From: Candidatus Pacearchaeota archaeon | GTDB taxonomy: Archaea > Nanobdellota > Nanobdellia > Pacearchaeales > GW2011-AR1 | Assembly: GCA_016866915.1 (NCBI GenBank) | Contig: VGKR01000002.1 | Coordinates: forward strand, 1-25,909 | DNA: 25,909 nucleotides | Direction: 5' to 3' | Shown here: positions 14,781 through 20,849 of the stretch, in pieces | Numbering within the stretch: position 1 is the first letter of the stretch | How the letters are laid out: every line of letters begins with the position of its first letter | Program-made: the position numbers and the translations under genes | The notes under the pieces: model-generated | What the model saw: only the letters and a program-made list of their open reading frames with translations | Database searches by the model: none | Told to the model about the DNA's origin: nothing

Positions 14781-15006
14781 TTTTAATAAAGGGGGATTTT
14801 ATTATGTGAAGATGATATATCTGGCATTTTCTATCCAAATTAGTATAAAAAACAGAATAATTAAGATTTTCTAAATCTTTTTTAAGCTGATTTAGATATC
14901 GTTTTGAATATCTACTTCCTTCAAGTTCTATTACAGCTGAATTTACGTCTTGCAGAATAAGTTCCAGTGCTTTGAGCTTCTCTTTTCTTTTATTTGTTTT
15001 TGCCAT
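14773..15006 (-). CDS. Unknown 77-aa basic protein inside the ribosomal operon
   Basis: I do not recognise this protein. It starts 2 nt after the S28e stop and overlaps the L24e start by 8 nt, so it is embedded in the L7Ae-S28e-L24e operon and likely expressed with it. The sequence begins MAKTNKRKEKLKALELILQD, has a helix-like KRYLNQLKKDLENLNY and ends HLHIIKSPFIKNA. It is basic, has one Cys and no membrane segment. The tight spacing on both sides argues for a real gene. A ribosome- or RNA-associated role is inference from context. Confidence 0.75.
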   Translation of the reverse strand: MAKTNKRKEKLKALELILQDVNSAVIELEGSRYSKRYLNQLKKDLENLNYSVFYTNLDRKCQIYHLHIIKSPFIKNA

Positions 15007-15008
15007 AT

Positions 15009-15299
15009 TTAAGTATAGGCTCCTTTTGTTACTTTTGATTTTATTCTTCTTGCTTCAATTTCTGTTTCTCTTAAAGTCAGATAATCTCCAATTCGAACAG
15101 GCCCGCGAACATTTCTTCTCATTATTCTTCCTTTATCTCGTCCTTCCATAACAAGACATTTAATCTGAGTAATTTCACCTCTAAAACCTGTTCTTCCAAT
15201 TATTTCCTGAACTAAAGCAGGAGTAACTGTTCCAGAAATTTTGTCAGTGCCTTTAGCTCTTGATTGTTTTGCTTCTTGAATTTTTTGTTGTTTGGCCAT
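15009..15299 (-). CDS. rps28e: Small-subunit ribosomal protein eS28 (S28e) with N-terminal extension
   Basis: The S28e core is clear from about residue 26: TPALVQEIIGRTGFRGEITQIKC, then EGRDKGRIMRRNVRGPVRIGDYLTLRETEIEAR. Typical archaeal S28e is about 70 residues; this one is 96, with a basic 25-residue N-terminal extension (MAKQQKIQEAKQSRAKGTDK) and a short C-terminal tail (SKVTKGAYT). The start at 15299 is the only ATG before the core and lies 10 nt after the L7Ae stop, so the extension is probably real. Confidence 0.95.
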   Translation of the reverse strand: MAKQQKIQEAKQSRAKGTDKISGTVTPALVQEIIGRTGFRGEITQIKCLVMEGRDKGRIMRRNVRGPVRIGDYLTLRETEIEARRIKSKVTKGAYT

Positions 15300-15309
15300 C
15301 TTATTTCAA

Positions 15310-15612
15310 TTATTTCAAAGCTGAAATATCTTTTTCAGCATCTCCAGCAGTGATTATAGCTACAGAAGAAGCAGATACAGAAATGCCTGCAGCAATGCCT
15401 AATTTTTGTCTACTATCAACTTCTCTGCAGGGAATATTTTTTTCTTTGCATAAAATCGAAATATGTTGAATTATTTCTTTAGGCTCAACATCAGAAGCAT
15501 AGGCAACAAATCGAGCTGTTTCTCTTTCTATTGCTTTAGTAACTTCATTTGTTCCCTTCTCTATCTTTCCTGTCTTTCTTGCTTTTTCAATTATAGTATA
15601 TATGTCGACCAT
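15310..15612 (-). CDS. rpl7ae: Ribosomal protein L7Ae (K-turn RNA-binding protein)
   Basis: This 100-aa protein shows the L7Ae/Gadd45 fold: ARKTGKIEKGTNEVTKAIERE, ARFVAYASDVEPKEIIQHI, CKEKNIPC, and SRQKLGIAAGI. The KGTNE(V/T)TKA motif is the K-turn-binding loop. In archaea L7Ae is part of the large subunit, box C/D and H/ACA guide RNPs and RNase P. It begins the S28e-L24e operon. Unlike its neighbours it has no TATA element 21 nt before the ATG; its probable promoter is about 120 bp upstream, and the intervening leader is strongly structured. Confidence 0.96.
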   Translation of the reverse strand: MVDIYTIIEKARKTGKIEKGTNEVTKAIERETARFVAYASDVEPKEIIQHISILCKEKNIPCREVDSRQKLGIAAGISVSASSVAIITAGDAEKDISALK

Positions 15613-15713
15613 TTTAATTTTAGAACGAATTTAGGTCTTCCTCTATTTCGGCTACACTTAGACGAAATTGGAAGATTTTATATCTTCCTCCCGAAAAATT
15701 CGTTCATTGGATT
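15613..15713 (-). promoter_or_regulatory. Structured 5' leader RNA of the L7Ae operon (candidate autoregulatory element)
   Basis: Transcribed on the minus strand, the leader has an outer 10-bp perfect helix P1, GAACGAATTT (15705-15696) with AAATTCGTTC (15632-15623). Inside are hairpin P2, GGAAGAT/ATCTTCC (15688-15682 with 15676-15670, loop ATAAA), and hairpin P3, ATTTCG/CGAAAT (15668-15663 with 15650-15645, 12-nt loop). A second GGAAGA (15641-15636) can pair with the same TCTTCC, so P2 and an extended P3 exclude each other. The TSS predicted from the TATA-like element is at about 15713, just before P1. I see no clear K-turn. Confidence 0.6.
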
Positions 15714-15734
15714 GATATTAAAGGTAAATATTGA

Positions 15735-15742
15735 TTTAAAAA
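15735..15742 (-). promoter_or_regulatory. TATA-box-like element of the L7Ae operon
   Basis: Minus-strand TTTTTAAA; 21 nt downstream falls at about 15713, the start of the folded leader. Confidence 0.5.
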
Positions 15743-15761
15743 TGTTTTGATGGATATTTTT

Positions 15762-16751
15762 TCATTTCCAATTCACTTCAACCTCGTCTGTTCTTTGTCG
15801 AGGGCAAATATCAAGAGCATCTATTTTATTTGAAGAGATAAAAATTCCCTTATTGAACATTATTTCTCCTAAAAAAGCAATCATAGCTGCATTATCAACT
15901 AAAAGAGATTTTTCAGGGCAGAAAAATTTAGCGCCTCTTTCTTCACACATTATTCTGCACATTTCCTGAAGCCGAGAATTGCAAGCAACACCACCTCCAA
16001 GAAGAAGCTCTTTTTTTCCAGTATGCGCTAAAGCTCTCTCAGAAACTTCTACAAGCATTGCAAAAACAGTTTCCTGCATTGAATAAGCTAAATCATTTAG
16101 ATTTGAGTTTTCAGACTCAATTCTTTTTTTCAGATTTGTTAAAATTCCTGAAAGAGAAATATCCATTCCCTTTACAGAATAAGGTAATTCAATAAAATTT
16201 TTTCCTTCTTTAGCAAGTTTTTCAATTATCGGTCCGCCTGGAAATCCTCTGCCTGCATATCTTGCGAAAGTATCAATAAAATTTCCAACACCTAAATCAA
16301 GAGTCTCTCCAAAAATTCGAAATTTTCCAGAAGAATATGAAATTATTTGTGTGTTTGCTCCAGAAGCATAAAGCATAACAGGGTCTTTAGCACCTGTAAG
16401 TTTTCCTATTTCAAGATGAGCAACACAGTGATTCACAGGAATAATTGGTTTTTGAATTTTTTTTGAAAGTTCTTTGGCAAAATTCATTCCCTGAAGAAGA
16501 CAGGGAGCAAGTCCAGGTCCCTGAGAAATCGCTATTGCATCAATTTCTTTTTCATTTGTGCCTGAATTTTCCAGAGCTCCTAAATAGATTTTTTCTTTAT
16601 TTTCATTATGGTGTTTCGCTGCTTCAATTGGAATTATTCCTCCTTTGTCTGTAACATAGCTTTTTTTTACATTTGAGAGAATTTTCCCGTCTTTAACAAT
16701 TCCAATTCCAAATGTGTGCGCCGTACTTTCTATTCCTAAAATTATTGCCAT
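15762..16751 (-). CDS. kae1: KEOPS complex tRNA t6A37 threonylcarbamoyltransferase Kae1
   Basis: This 329-aa protein is the length of a stand-alone Kae1 (no Bud32 kinase fused). It begins with IILGIESTAHTFGIG, has the metal-binding HCVAHLEIG, GLAPCLLQG, the nucleotide loop GGGVACNSRLQEM, the late Asp in VDNAAMIAF, and the typical ending CPRQRTDEVEVNW. With the other KEOPS subunits it transfers threonylcarbamoyl to A37 of ANN-decoding tRNAs. The usual SGGNTQ motif is SGANTQ here. It is divergent from a 124-aa orphan gene and upstream of L7Ae on the same strand, but L7Ae appears to have its own promoter. Confidence 0.96.
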   Translation of the reverse strand: MAIILGIESTAHTFGIGIVKDGKILSNVKKSYVTDKGGIIPIEAAKHHNENKEKIYLGALENSGTNEKEIDAIAISQGPGLAPCLLQGMNFAKELSKKIQKPIIPVNHCVAHLEIGKLTGAKDPVMLYASGANTQIISYSSGKFRIFGETLDLGVGNFIDTFARYAGRGFPGGPIIEKLAKEGKNFIELPYSVKGMDISLSGILTNLKKRIESENSNLNDLAYSMQETVFAMLVEVSERALAHTGKKELLLGGGVACNSRLQEMCRIMCEERGAKFFCPEKSLLVDNAAMIAFLGEIMFNKGIFISSNKIDALDICPRQRTDEVEVNWK

Positions 16752-16772
16752 ATATTCTAGACAATATATTTA

Positions 16773-16780
16773 TTTATAAA
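16773..16780 (-). promoter_or_regulatory. TATA-box-like element of kae1
   Basis: TTTATAAA ends 21 nt before the ATG at 16751. Confidence 0.65.
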
Positions 16781-16821
16781 ATTAGTTGAATTTAATATAT
16801 TTGTAAATAAAACTAAAGCAA

Positions 16822-17196
16822 ATGGAAAAGACAGGGACTTCCCTAAACGACAGAATTTATTCTGCAAGATTAATATTCAAAAAAAGCAAAAAAGATAAAA
16901 TCTCAAATGTAAGCATCAATATACGTTATGCTAAAAAAGGTAAGAGGAAAAAAGAAAAGAGAGCATTTCCAGAAAATCTAAACAAAGAGGAATTATCCTG
17001 GACTCGATATCATGGTGAAACACTTGCTGTTTATCATAGATTAGAAAGAAGAGGACATTATTCTTATTTTGATTTTAGAAGCATAGTTGCACCTACAAAT
17101 TTAGCTCAGAAATTAGAGGATCTTGTCCAAGAAGTTCATTTAAGAGACAGGGCTCTGCCTATTCCATCAAATGCTTATTTTGAAGAATCTTCCTGA
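16822..17196 (+). CDS. Unknown 124-aa basic protein
   Basis: Not recognised. It is soluble and has no cysteine and no signal peptide. It starts MEKTGTSLNDRIYSARLIFK, has a very basic centre (IRYAKKGKRKKEKRAFPENL), a Trp/Tyr/His-rich middle (LSWTRYHGETLAVYHRLERRGHY is split over about residues 56-78), and a helix LAQKLEDLVQEVHLRDRALP near the end. The charge pattern would suit binding nucleic acid, which is inference. An AT-rich box (TTTAATAT, 16791-16798) lies 23 nt before the ATG. It is divergent from kae1 with a 70-bp shared promoter region. Confidence 0.75.
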   Translation: MEKTGTSLNDRIYSARLIFKKSKKDKISNVSINIRYAKKGKRKKEKRAFPENLNKEELSWTRYHGETLAVYHRLERRGHYSYFDFRSIVAPTNLAQKLEDLVQEVHLRDRALPIPSNAYFEESS

Positions 17197-17224
17197 TATA
17201 AACAGATTTTCTTATAATAAATAA

Positions 17225-17254
17225 AAAGGTATAAATAAAAAATAAAATAAAATT
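17225..17254 (-). terminator. T-rich probable terminator
   Basis: On the minus strand, right after the tiny Lys-rich gene, the sequence is a series of T runs (AATTTTATTTTATTTTTTATT). Archaeal polymerases commonly stop at such U tracts. Confidence 0.4.
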
Positions 17255-17413
17255 TTACCTTTTTTTCTTTTTCTTAGAAGCCTTTTTCTTTGTACCTTTT
17301 TTCTTCTTTCCGCCTCTAGCCATTACAGCTTCACAAACATTTCCCTGACCATCAACATAGTAGAGGTGTCCAGGCTTCCTTGTGATAACTTTCTTTACAA
17401 TAATTTTTCCCAT
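17255..17413 (-). CDS. Tiny Lys-rich conserved-looking protein, 52 aa
   Basis: Read from ATG at 17413 to TAA at 17255. The first half is folded-looking, MGKIIVKKVITRKPGHLYYV then DGQGNVCEAVMARGG, and the second half is almost only lysine (KKKKGTKKKASKKKKKKR-like). I recall near-identical short proteins (RKPG-LYY-DGQGNVCEA-GG-KKKK) in DPANN genomes without an assigned role. A GGAGG is 6 nt before the ATG, and a TATA-like box is about 20 nt before it, so it may be expressed alone. Binding to nucleic acid or the ribosome through the Lys tail is inference. Confidence 0.85.
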   Translation of the reverse strand: MGKIIVKKVITRKPGHLYYVDGQGNVCEAVMARGGKKKKGTKKKASKKKKKR

Positions 17414-17419
17414 TTTTAG

Positions 17420-17441
17420 CCTCCTTTTTAATGTTATAAAA
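17420..17441 (-). promoter_or_regulatory. GGAGG plus TATA-like box before the 52-aa gene
   Basis: Minus-strand GGAGG (17424-17420) is 6 nt from the ATG, and TTTTATAA (17441-17434) about 20 nt from it. If the box is a promoter the mRNA would be leaderless and lack the GGAGG; if the message starts upstream, the GGAGG would be used. Confidence 0.5.
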
Positions 17442-17461
17442 TAATTAGAAGTATTATGTAT

Positions 17462-17818
17462 TTAAATGTTTCTAATCACCGACGAGGAATTTCTAAAAAG
17501 TTTATATTTTGAATTAAGTGGTATTTCCAGAAGTTTTTTAAAAGGTTTTTTAGGAATCACGCAAAAATTAAATGGTTTTATTTTTTTCACCTCGATAATC
17601 TTTCCTTTTTCATCAAACCAAATTGCTAAAAAATCAAAGAAAACAAAAAAAGAATGAATTTTCAAATTTGTGGATTTAGAAAATTCAAACAAAAGAGGTT
17701 CTGCATTTTCTTTTTTTCTAAACATTAAACCCCGAGATCTTTGAAGACAACCACAGATTCTAGCTTTAATTTTAAATTTCTTTTTTCTAAAATTAAATGA
17801 AATACTTTGATAAGGCAT
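17462..17818 (-). CDS. DUF192 (COG1430) family protein
   Basis: A 118-aa protein with the DUF192 pattern: CLQRSRGLMFRKKENAEPLLFEF (early R-GLMFR), then KIHSFFVFFDFLAIWFDEKGKIIEVKKI and the closing VIPKKPFKKLLEIPLN. This small beta-barrel family is widespread and its function is unknown. Many members are exported, but this one has no signal peptide and looks cytoplasmic. It lies 20 nt after the metallopeptidase gene in the same direction and is probably last or next to last in the YchF-led run. Confidence 0.88.
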   Translation of the reverse strand: MPYQSISFNFRKKKFKIKARICGCLQRSRGLMFRKKENAEPLLFEFSKSTNLKIHSFFVFFDFLAIWFDEKGKIIEVKKIKPFNFCVIPKKPFKKLLEIPLNSKYKLFRNSSSVIRNI

Positions 17819-17838
17819 TTTAGTTTATTTTGATTTAA

Positions 17839-18243
17839 TTAATCTAATCCAAATTTTTTATTAAAATTTCCTTTTTCTTTTTTTCGAGCTAAATAGGTTT
17901 TATACATAATTTCCACATTTTTTTCACACGCATAATCATGATGCCGAAAACCACCTCCAAAACTATTTGGAATATGCATAAGCTCATGAATTATTGTTTT
18001 TATCTGTTTCTCTTTGTCAAGCTTGTCAAATCTTTCTGAAAGAAATTCAAGGGCATAAAAAGCAGATACATTCATTGCTCGCTGAATAAGCTTTCCGATA
18101 GTATGACATCTTGCAATTGTTCTTCGCGAAGATGTTCCGTAACTTCTAAAACATTTTAATCTGTCAAGCTTCACATGAGGAAACAAAGAATTCGAAATTT
18201 CTTCTGCGATTTCCTGCAAATCCGGAGCAAATTCATATTTCAT
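17839..18243 (-). CDS. Putative zinc metallopeptidase (phage-metallopeptidase-like)
   Basis: A 134-aa protein with a zincin motif IIHELMHIPNSFGGGFRHHD (HELMH with a third-ligand region H-H-D downstream), preceded by FAPDLQEIAEEI and CFRSYGTSSRRTIARCH. This layout matches the small predicted metallopeptidase family that includes phage putative metallopeptidases (COG4900-like). The HExxH catalytic residues are intact. Its start overlaps the DUF167 gene by 11 nt (ATGAAATATGA), so the two are coupled. The substrate is unknown. Confidence 0.85.
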   Translation of the reverse strand: MKYEFAPDLQEIAEEISNSLFPHVKLDRLKCFRSYGTSSRRTIARCHTIGKLIQRAMNVSAFYALEFLSERFDKLDKEKQIKTIIHELMHIPNSFGGGFRHHDYACEKNVEIMYKTYLARKKEKGNFNKKFGLD

Positions 18244-18454
18244 TTTTTACCTCAACAGTTTTAATTCTCGAAGAGAAACCAGAAATTATTTTTATATCTT
18301 TCTTAAAATAGATTTTTAAAAATTTTATTAGTTTTTCATTGGCTTTTCCGTCAATTGGTTTTTCTTTTATCCAAATTTCATATTTTTTATCTTTTTCAAT
18401 TTCTTTAATTTTTTCCTGAGAAGAATTTGGATGAAGTTTAATTGAGATTTTCAT
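18233..18454 (-). CDS. DUF167 (YggU/COG1872) family protein
   Basis: This 73-aa protein has the family pattern ISIKLHPNSSQEKI, then YEIWIKEKPIDGKANEKLIK (the conserved P-x-D-G-K-A-N), and IKIISGFSSRIKTVEV. The family is a small alpha/beta fold of unknown function found in all domains. It starts 3 nt after the YchF stop and overlaps the metallopeptidase gene, so it sits in a tight operon. Confidence 0.92.
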   Translation of the reverse strand: MKISIKLHPNSSQEKIKEIEKDKKYEIWIKEKPIDGKANEKLIKFLKIYFKKDIKIISGFSSRIKTVEVKNEI

Positions 18455-18457
18455 TCT

Positions 18458-19642
18458 TCATCTTGTTATAATTTCCAATCCATCTCTATGTTTTAATTTA
18501 TGATCTTTTCCCCAAGCCATTTTTGTTCGAGCATCAATTGCTTTTATGAAATTTTTTCCAAAATCAGTATGAAGGAAATATGCAAAATCCAGAGCAGTTG
18601 TTCCCGGAGGCATTAAAAAGCAGTCAGGAAGTATGTTTCCTTTGCTATCACCCAATTTATTTGCAGATGCTGGAAAAATCGCAATATATTTTAAGAAATC
18701 AAAGACAGCTGAATTCAAAACCTTCTGGACACCTGTTCCAAATTCAAATTTATCCAGAACATTTTGCTTTATTTTTTCAAGAGCTTGCTTTTGTTTTTCG
18801 TTTAAATCTTTTAGAATTTTGAATTCTCTTTCACCCGGAATATATTCAATCAAGCCTGCTTTTGCAGCTTGTCTAAGGGCAAGTTCAGAATCAGCAGAGC
18901 AGGGAATAATCCGATAATTTTTAAATTTCTCCTTTATTTTTTGATAATTCTCTTCTCCTTTTTCCATATCAATCTTATTTGCAGCAATAATCATTGGTTT
19001 GCTTTCATTTCTTAATTCAGACGCGAATTTCATTAATTGCTCTTCACTCCAATTGGAAGCTTTCTCTGGAAGATTCAGTTTTAATAAAACATTTTTCACA
19101 GATTCTTCTTTTACTTTCAAACCTGAAAACTGCTTTGCAACAGCTTCTGAAAATTTTGCTTTTGTGGTCTCAGTAGCTTTCAAAAATCCTTTCCATGCTT
19201 TCATAAGAAGATTACAAAACCATTTATTTAATTCATCTTCTAACAATTCAATGTCATTTATCGGATTGTAATTTTCTGTCTGCTTTCCCTCTGCATCTGT
19301 TGTTCCAGAAACATCCACAATATGAATAAAAACATCTGCTCCTCTTAAATCATCTAAAAATTTATTTCCCAAACCTTTTCCTTCAGAAGCTCCCTTAACA
19401 AGTCCAGCAACATCTCTTAAATCAACAGGAACAAATCTCTTGGAATTTATGCAGAATCCATGATTGGGATTGCATTTAGTATTAAATTCCTTATCAATGC
19501 AATCAACTTTAACATAACCAACTCCATGATTAGATTTTATTGTTGTAAAAGGATAAGATGCTATTTCAACTTCTGCTAAAGTTGCTGCTTTGAAGAATGT
19601 GCTTTTTCCAACAGAAGGTTTTCCGACCAGACCTAATAACAT
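18458..19642 (-). CDS. ychF: YchF-type (Obg-related) GTPase with TGS domain
   Basis: This 394-aa protein starts MLLGLVGKPSVGKSTFF (G1), has YPFTTIKSN in the switch region, VDLRDVAGLVKGASEGKGLG (G3, DVAG), G4 ANKID and a C-terminal TGS domain (CFLMPPGTTALDFAYFLHTD ... HRDGLEIITR). A cysteine-bearing loop (KCNPNHGFC) after the switch is typical of the archaeal redox-looking variant of this family. YchF proteins bind the ribosome and hydrolyse ATP or GTP; the NKID motif here favours GTP. The archaeal role is not settled. It heads a minus-strand run with DUF167, metallopeptidase and DUF192 genes. Confidence 0.95.
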   Translation of the reverse strand: MLLGLVGKPSVGKSTFFKAATLAEVEIASYPFTTIKSNHGVGYVKVDCIDKEFNTKCNPNHGFCINSKRFVPVDLRDVAGLVKGASEGKGLGNKFLDDLRGADVFIHIVDVSGTTDAEGKQTENYNPINDIELLEDELNKWFCNLLMKAWKGFLKATETTKAKFSEAVAKQFSGLKVKEESVKNVLLKLNLPEKASNWSEEQLMKFASELRNESKPMIIAANKIDMEKGEENYQKIKEKFKNYRIIPCSADSELALRQAAKAGLIEYIPGEREFKILKDLNEKQKQALEKIKQNVLDKFEFGTGVQKVLNSAVFDFLKYIAIFPASANKLGDSKGNILPDCFLMPPGTTALDFAYFLHTDFGKNFIKAIDARTKMAWGKDHKLKHRDGLEIITR

Positions 19643-19663
19643 AATTAAAGCAGATTAATTGTT

Positions 19664-19671
19664 TTTATAAA
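19664..19671 (-). promoter_or_regulatory. TATA-box-like element of the YchF operon
   Basis: TTTATAAA ends 21 nt before the ATG at 19642. Confidence 0.65.
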
Positions 19672-19690
19672 TTATTTCATAAAGTAATTA

Positions 19691-20800
19691 TTAACTGGTT
19701 TCACTAACGCTTTCTCTTTCTTTATTTTTCTCTTTTAATTTTTTGATAATCAGCAATATTATAATTATTATCAGTATAATCAGTATCAGAATTATTAAGA
19801 AAATAATTATTTTTCCTATTATTGAAATCGGTGGTTTTTCAACAACTTCAAAATGAGCGCTTGAAGGTGCAACACCTCCTGGATAAACAAGCTCTAAGGC
19901 AATTACATATTTGCTTGCAGGAAGAGCTCCTGTATCAAAATTTCTCTTGAAATCCATTTGTTTCTCCACTAAAAGTGTCTCGCTTTTTGTCAGATATATT
20001 TTGTTTCCGTAATCTTTTATTGTAAAATGAAGAGTTACATCAAGTCTTGCAGGATCACCCATTGGAATAATATTTACCATTGTTCTTAACTGGTCTCCTT
20101 GAGTTACCTTATAATTAGGATTAAGAACAACTATATTAGAATCAAATAGCAACCGTTCTGTTTTTACATTTAAAGCGACAAGAATCTCAACTCCATCAAT
20201 TAATATTTTTCCTGTGTAAGTATCTGGTTGGCTTGGAGCAACAAAAATAACGTTTAATTCAACTTTTTCTCCCACTGCAATTGTCAAGGATGTTTGACTA
20301 AAAATAACTAGATTATCTAAATTTTGCTGGCTAATACTTACTGTTGCAACAGAAGTTCCAATATTTGTTATGCTGATTGTTCTTTCAACATTTGTGCTTG
20401 TTAACATGTTAATATTAAATGTAGTGGGCTCTACCAAAATATTTATTGGAGGGGTAATTTCTCCCTCTCCGGGCGTAGTGTCTGCAACGCAAGTTCCTGC
20501 ACTACAAGAATATCCAGAAGCACAGGTTCCGCAATTTAATGTTCCTCCGCATCCATCATCCCAAGTTCCACATTCATAACCTAAACTTAAACATGTATCT
20601 GGAACACATGCAATTTCTTCTCCGAAGAAAAATCCCTCAATATATCTGTCAACTGTCACAGCATATTCATCTCCTCCACCTGAATTTAAAGAAATAACAT
20701 CGGCGCTAACAAAATTAGATAAAAAATTAATCGAAGATATAATTAACAAAAAAAACATAAATATAATTCGAATATTCTGCTTCTTTTTTTTCTCAATCAT
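19691..20800 (-). CDS. Cell-surface protein: signal peptide, Cys-rich module, Ig-like repeats, C-terminal membrane anchor
   Basis: In this 369-aa protein a basic n-region (MIEKKKKQNIRIIF) and hydrophobic segment form a signal peptide ending near FVSADV. A Cys-rich module follows (CVPDTCLSLGYECGTWDDGC, then CGTCASGYSCSAGTC), with about ten cysteines in 45 residues. Two beta-sandwich-like regions come next (FNINMLTSTNVERTISITN; LNPNYKVTQGDQLRTMVNI), the second resembling CARDB/NEAT-type adhesive folds. The end is a 25-residue Ile/Leu membrane segment followed by a charged tail (KKLKEKNKERES). I recall the GTWDDGCGGTLNCGTC module from other DPANN surface proteins; its function is unknown. Confidence 0.88.
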   Translation of the reverse strand: MIEKKKKQNIRIIFMFFLLIISSINFLSNFVSADVISLNSGGGDEYAVTVDRYIEGFFFGEEIACVPDTCLSLGYECGTWDDGCGGTLNCGTCASGYSCSAGTCVADTTPGEGEITPPINILVEPTTFNINMLTSTNVERTISITNIGTSVATVSISQQNLDNLVIFSQTSLTIAVGEKVELNVIFVAPSQPDTYTGKILIDGVEILVALNVKTERLLFDSNIVVLNPNYKVTQGDQLRTMVNIIPMGDPARLDVTLHFTIKDYGNKIYLTKSETLLVEKQMDFKRNFDTGALPASKYVIALELVYPGGVAPSSAHFEVVEKPPISIIGKIIIFLIILILIILIIIIILLIIKKLKEKNKERESVSETS

Positions 20801-20821
20801 ATTTTAATCAATAAATCATAT

Positions 20822-20829
20822 ATTATAAG
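20822..20829 (-). promoter_or_regulatory. TATA-box-like element of the Cys-rich surface gene
   Basis: Minus-strand CTTATAAT ends 21 nt before the ATG at 20800. Confidence 0.6.
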
Positions 20830-20849
20830 GATTTTTGTTGTTGAAAATT

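Noticed and set aside
15613..15713. Short ORFs in the L7Ae leader (ATG at 15707; a 27-codon open stretch ending LNSF)
   Set aside because: The ATG frame stops after 9 codons and the longer stretch has no start codon; the inverted repeats explain the sequence better.
15613..15713. Canonical K-turn or box C/D sRNA in the L7Ae leader
   Set aside because: No UGAUGA/CUGA pair and no 3-nt bulge with tandem G-A found by eye.
15463..15750. Plus-strand 95-aa ORF opposite L7Ae and its leader
   Set aside because: A shadow of L7Ae and the palindromic leader; no promoter box and no family resemblance.
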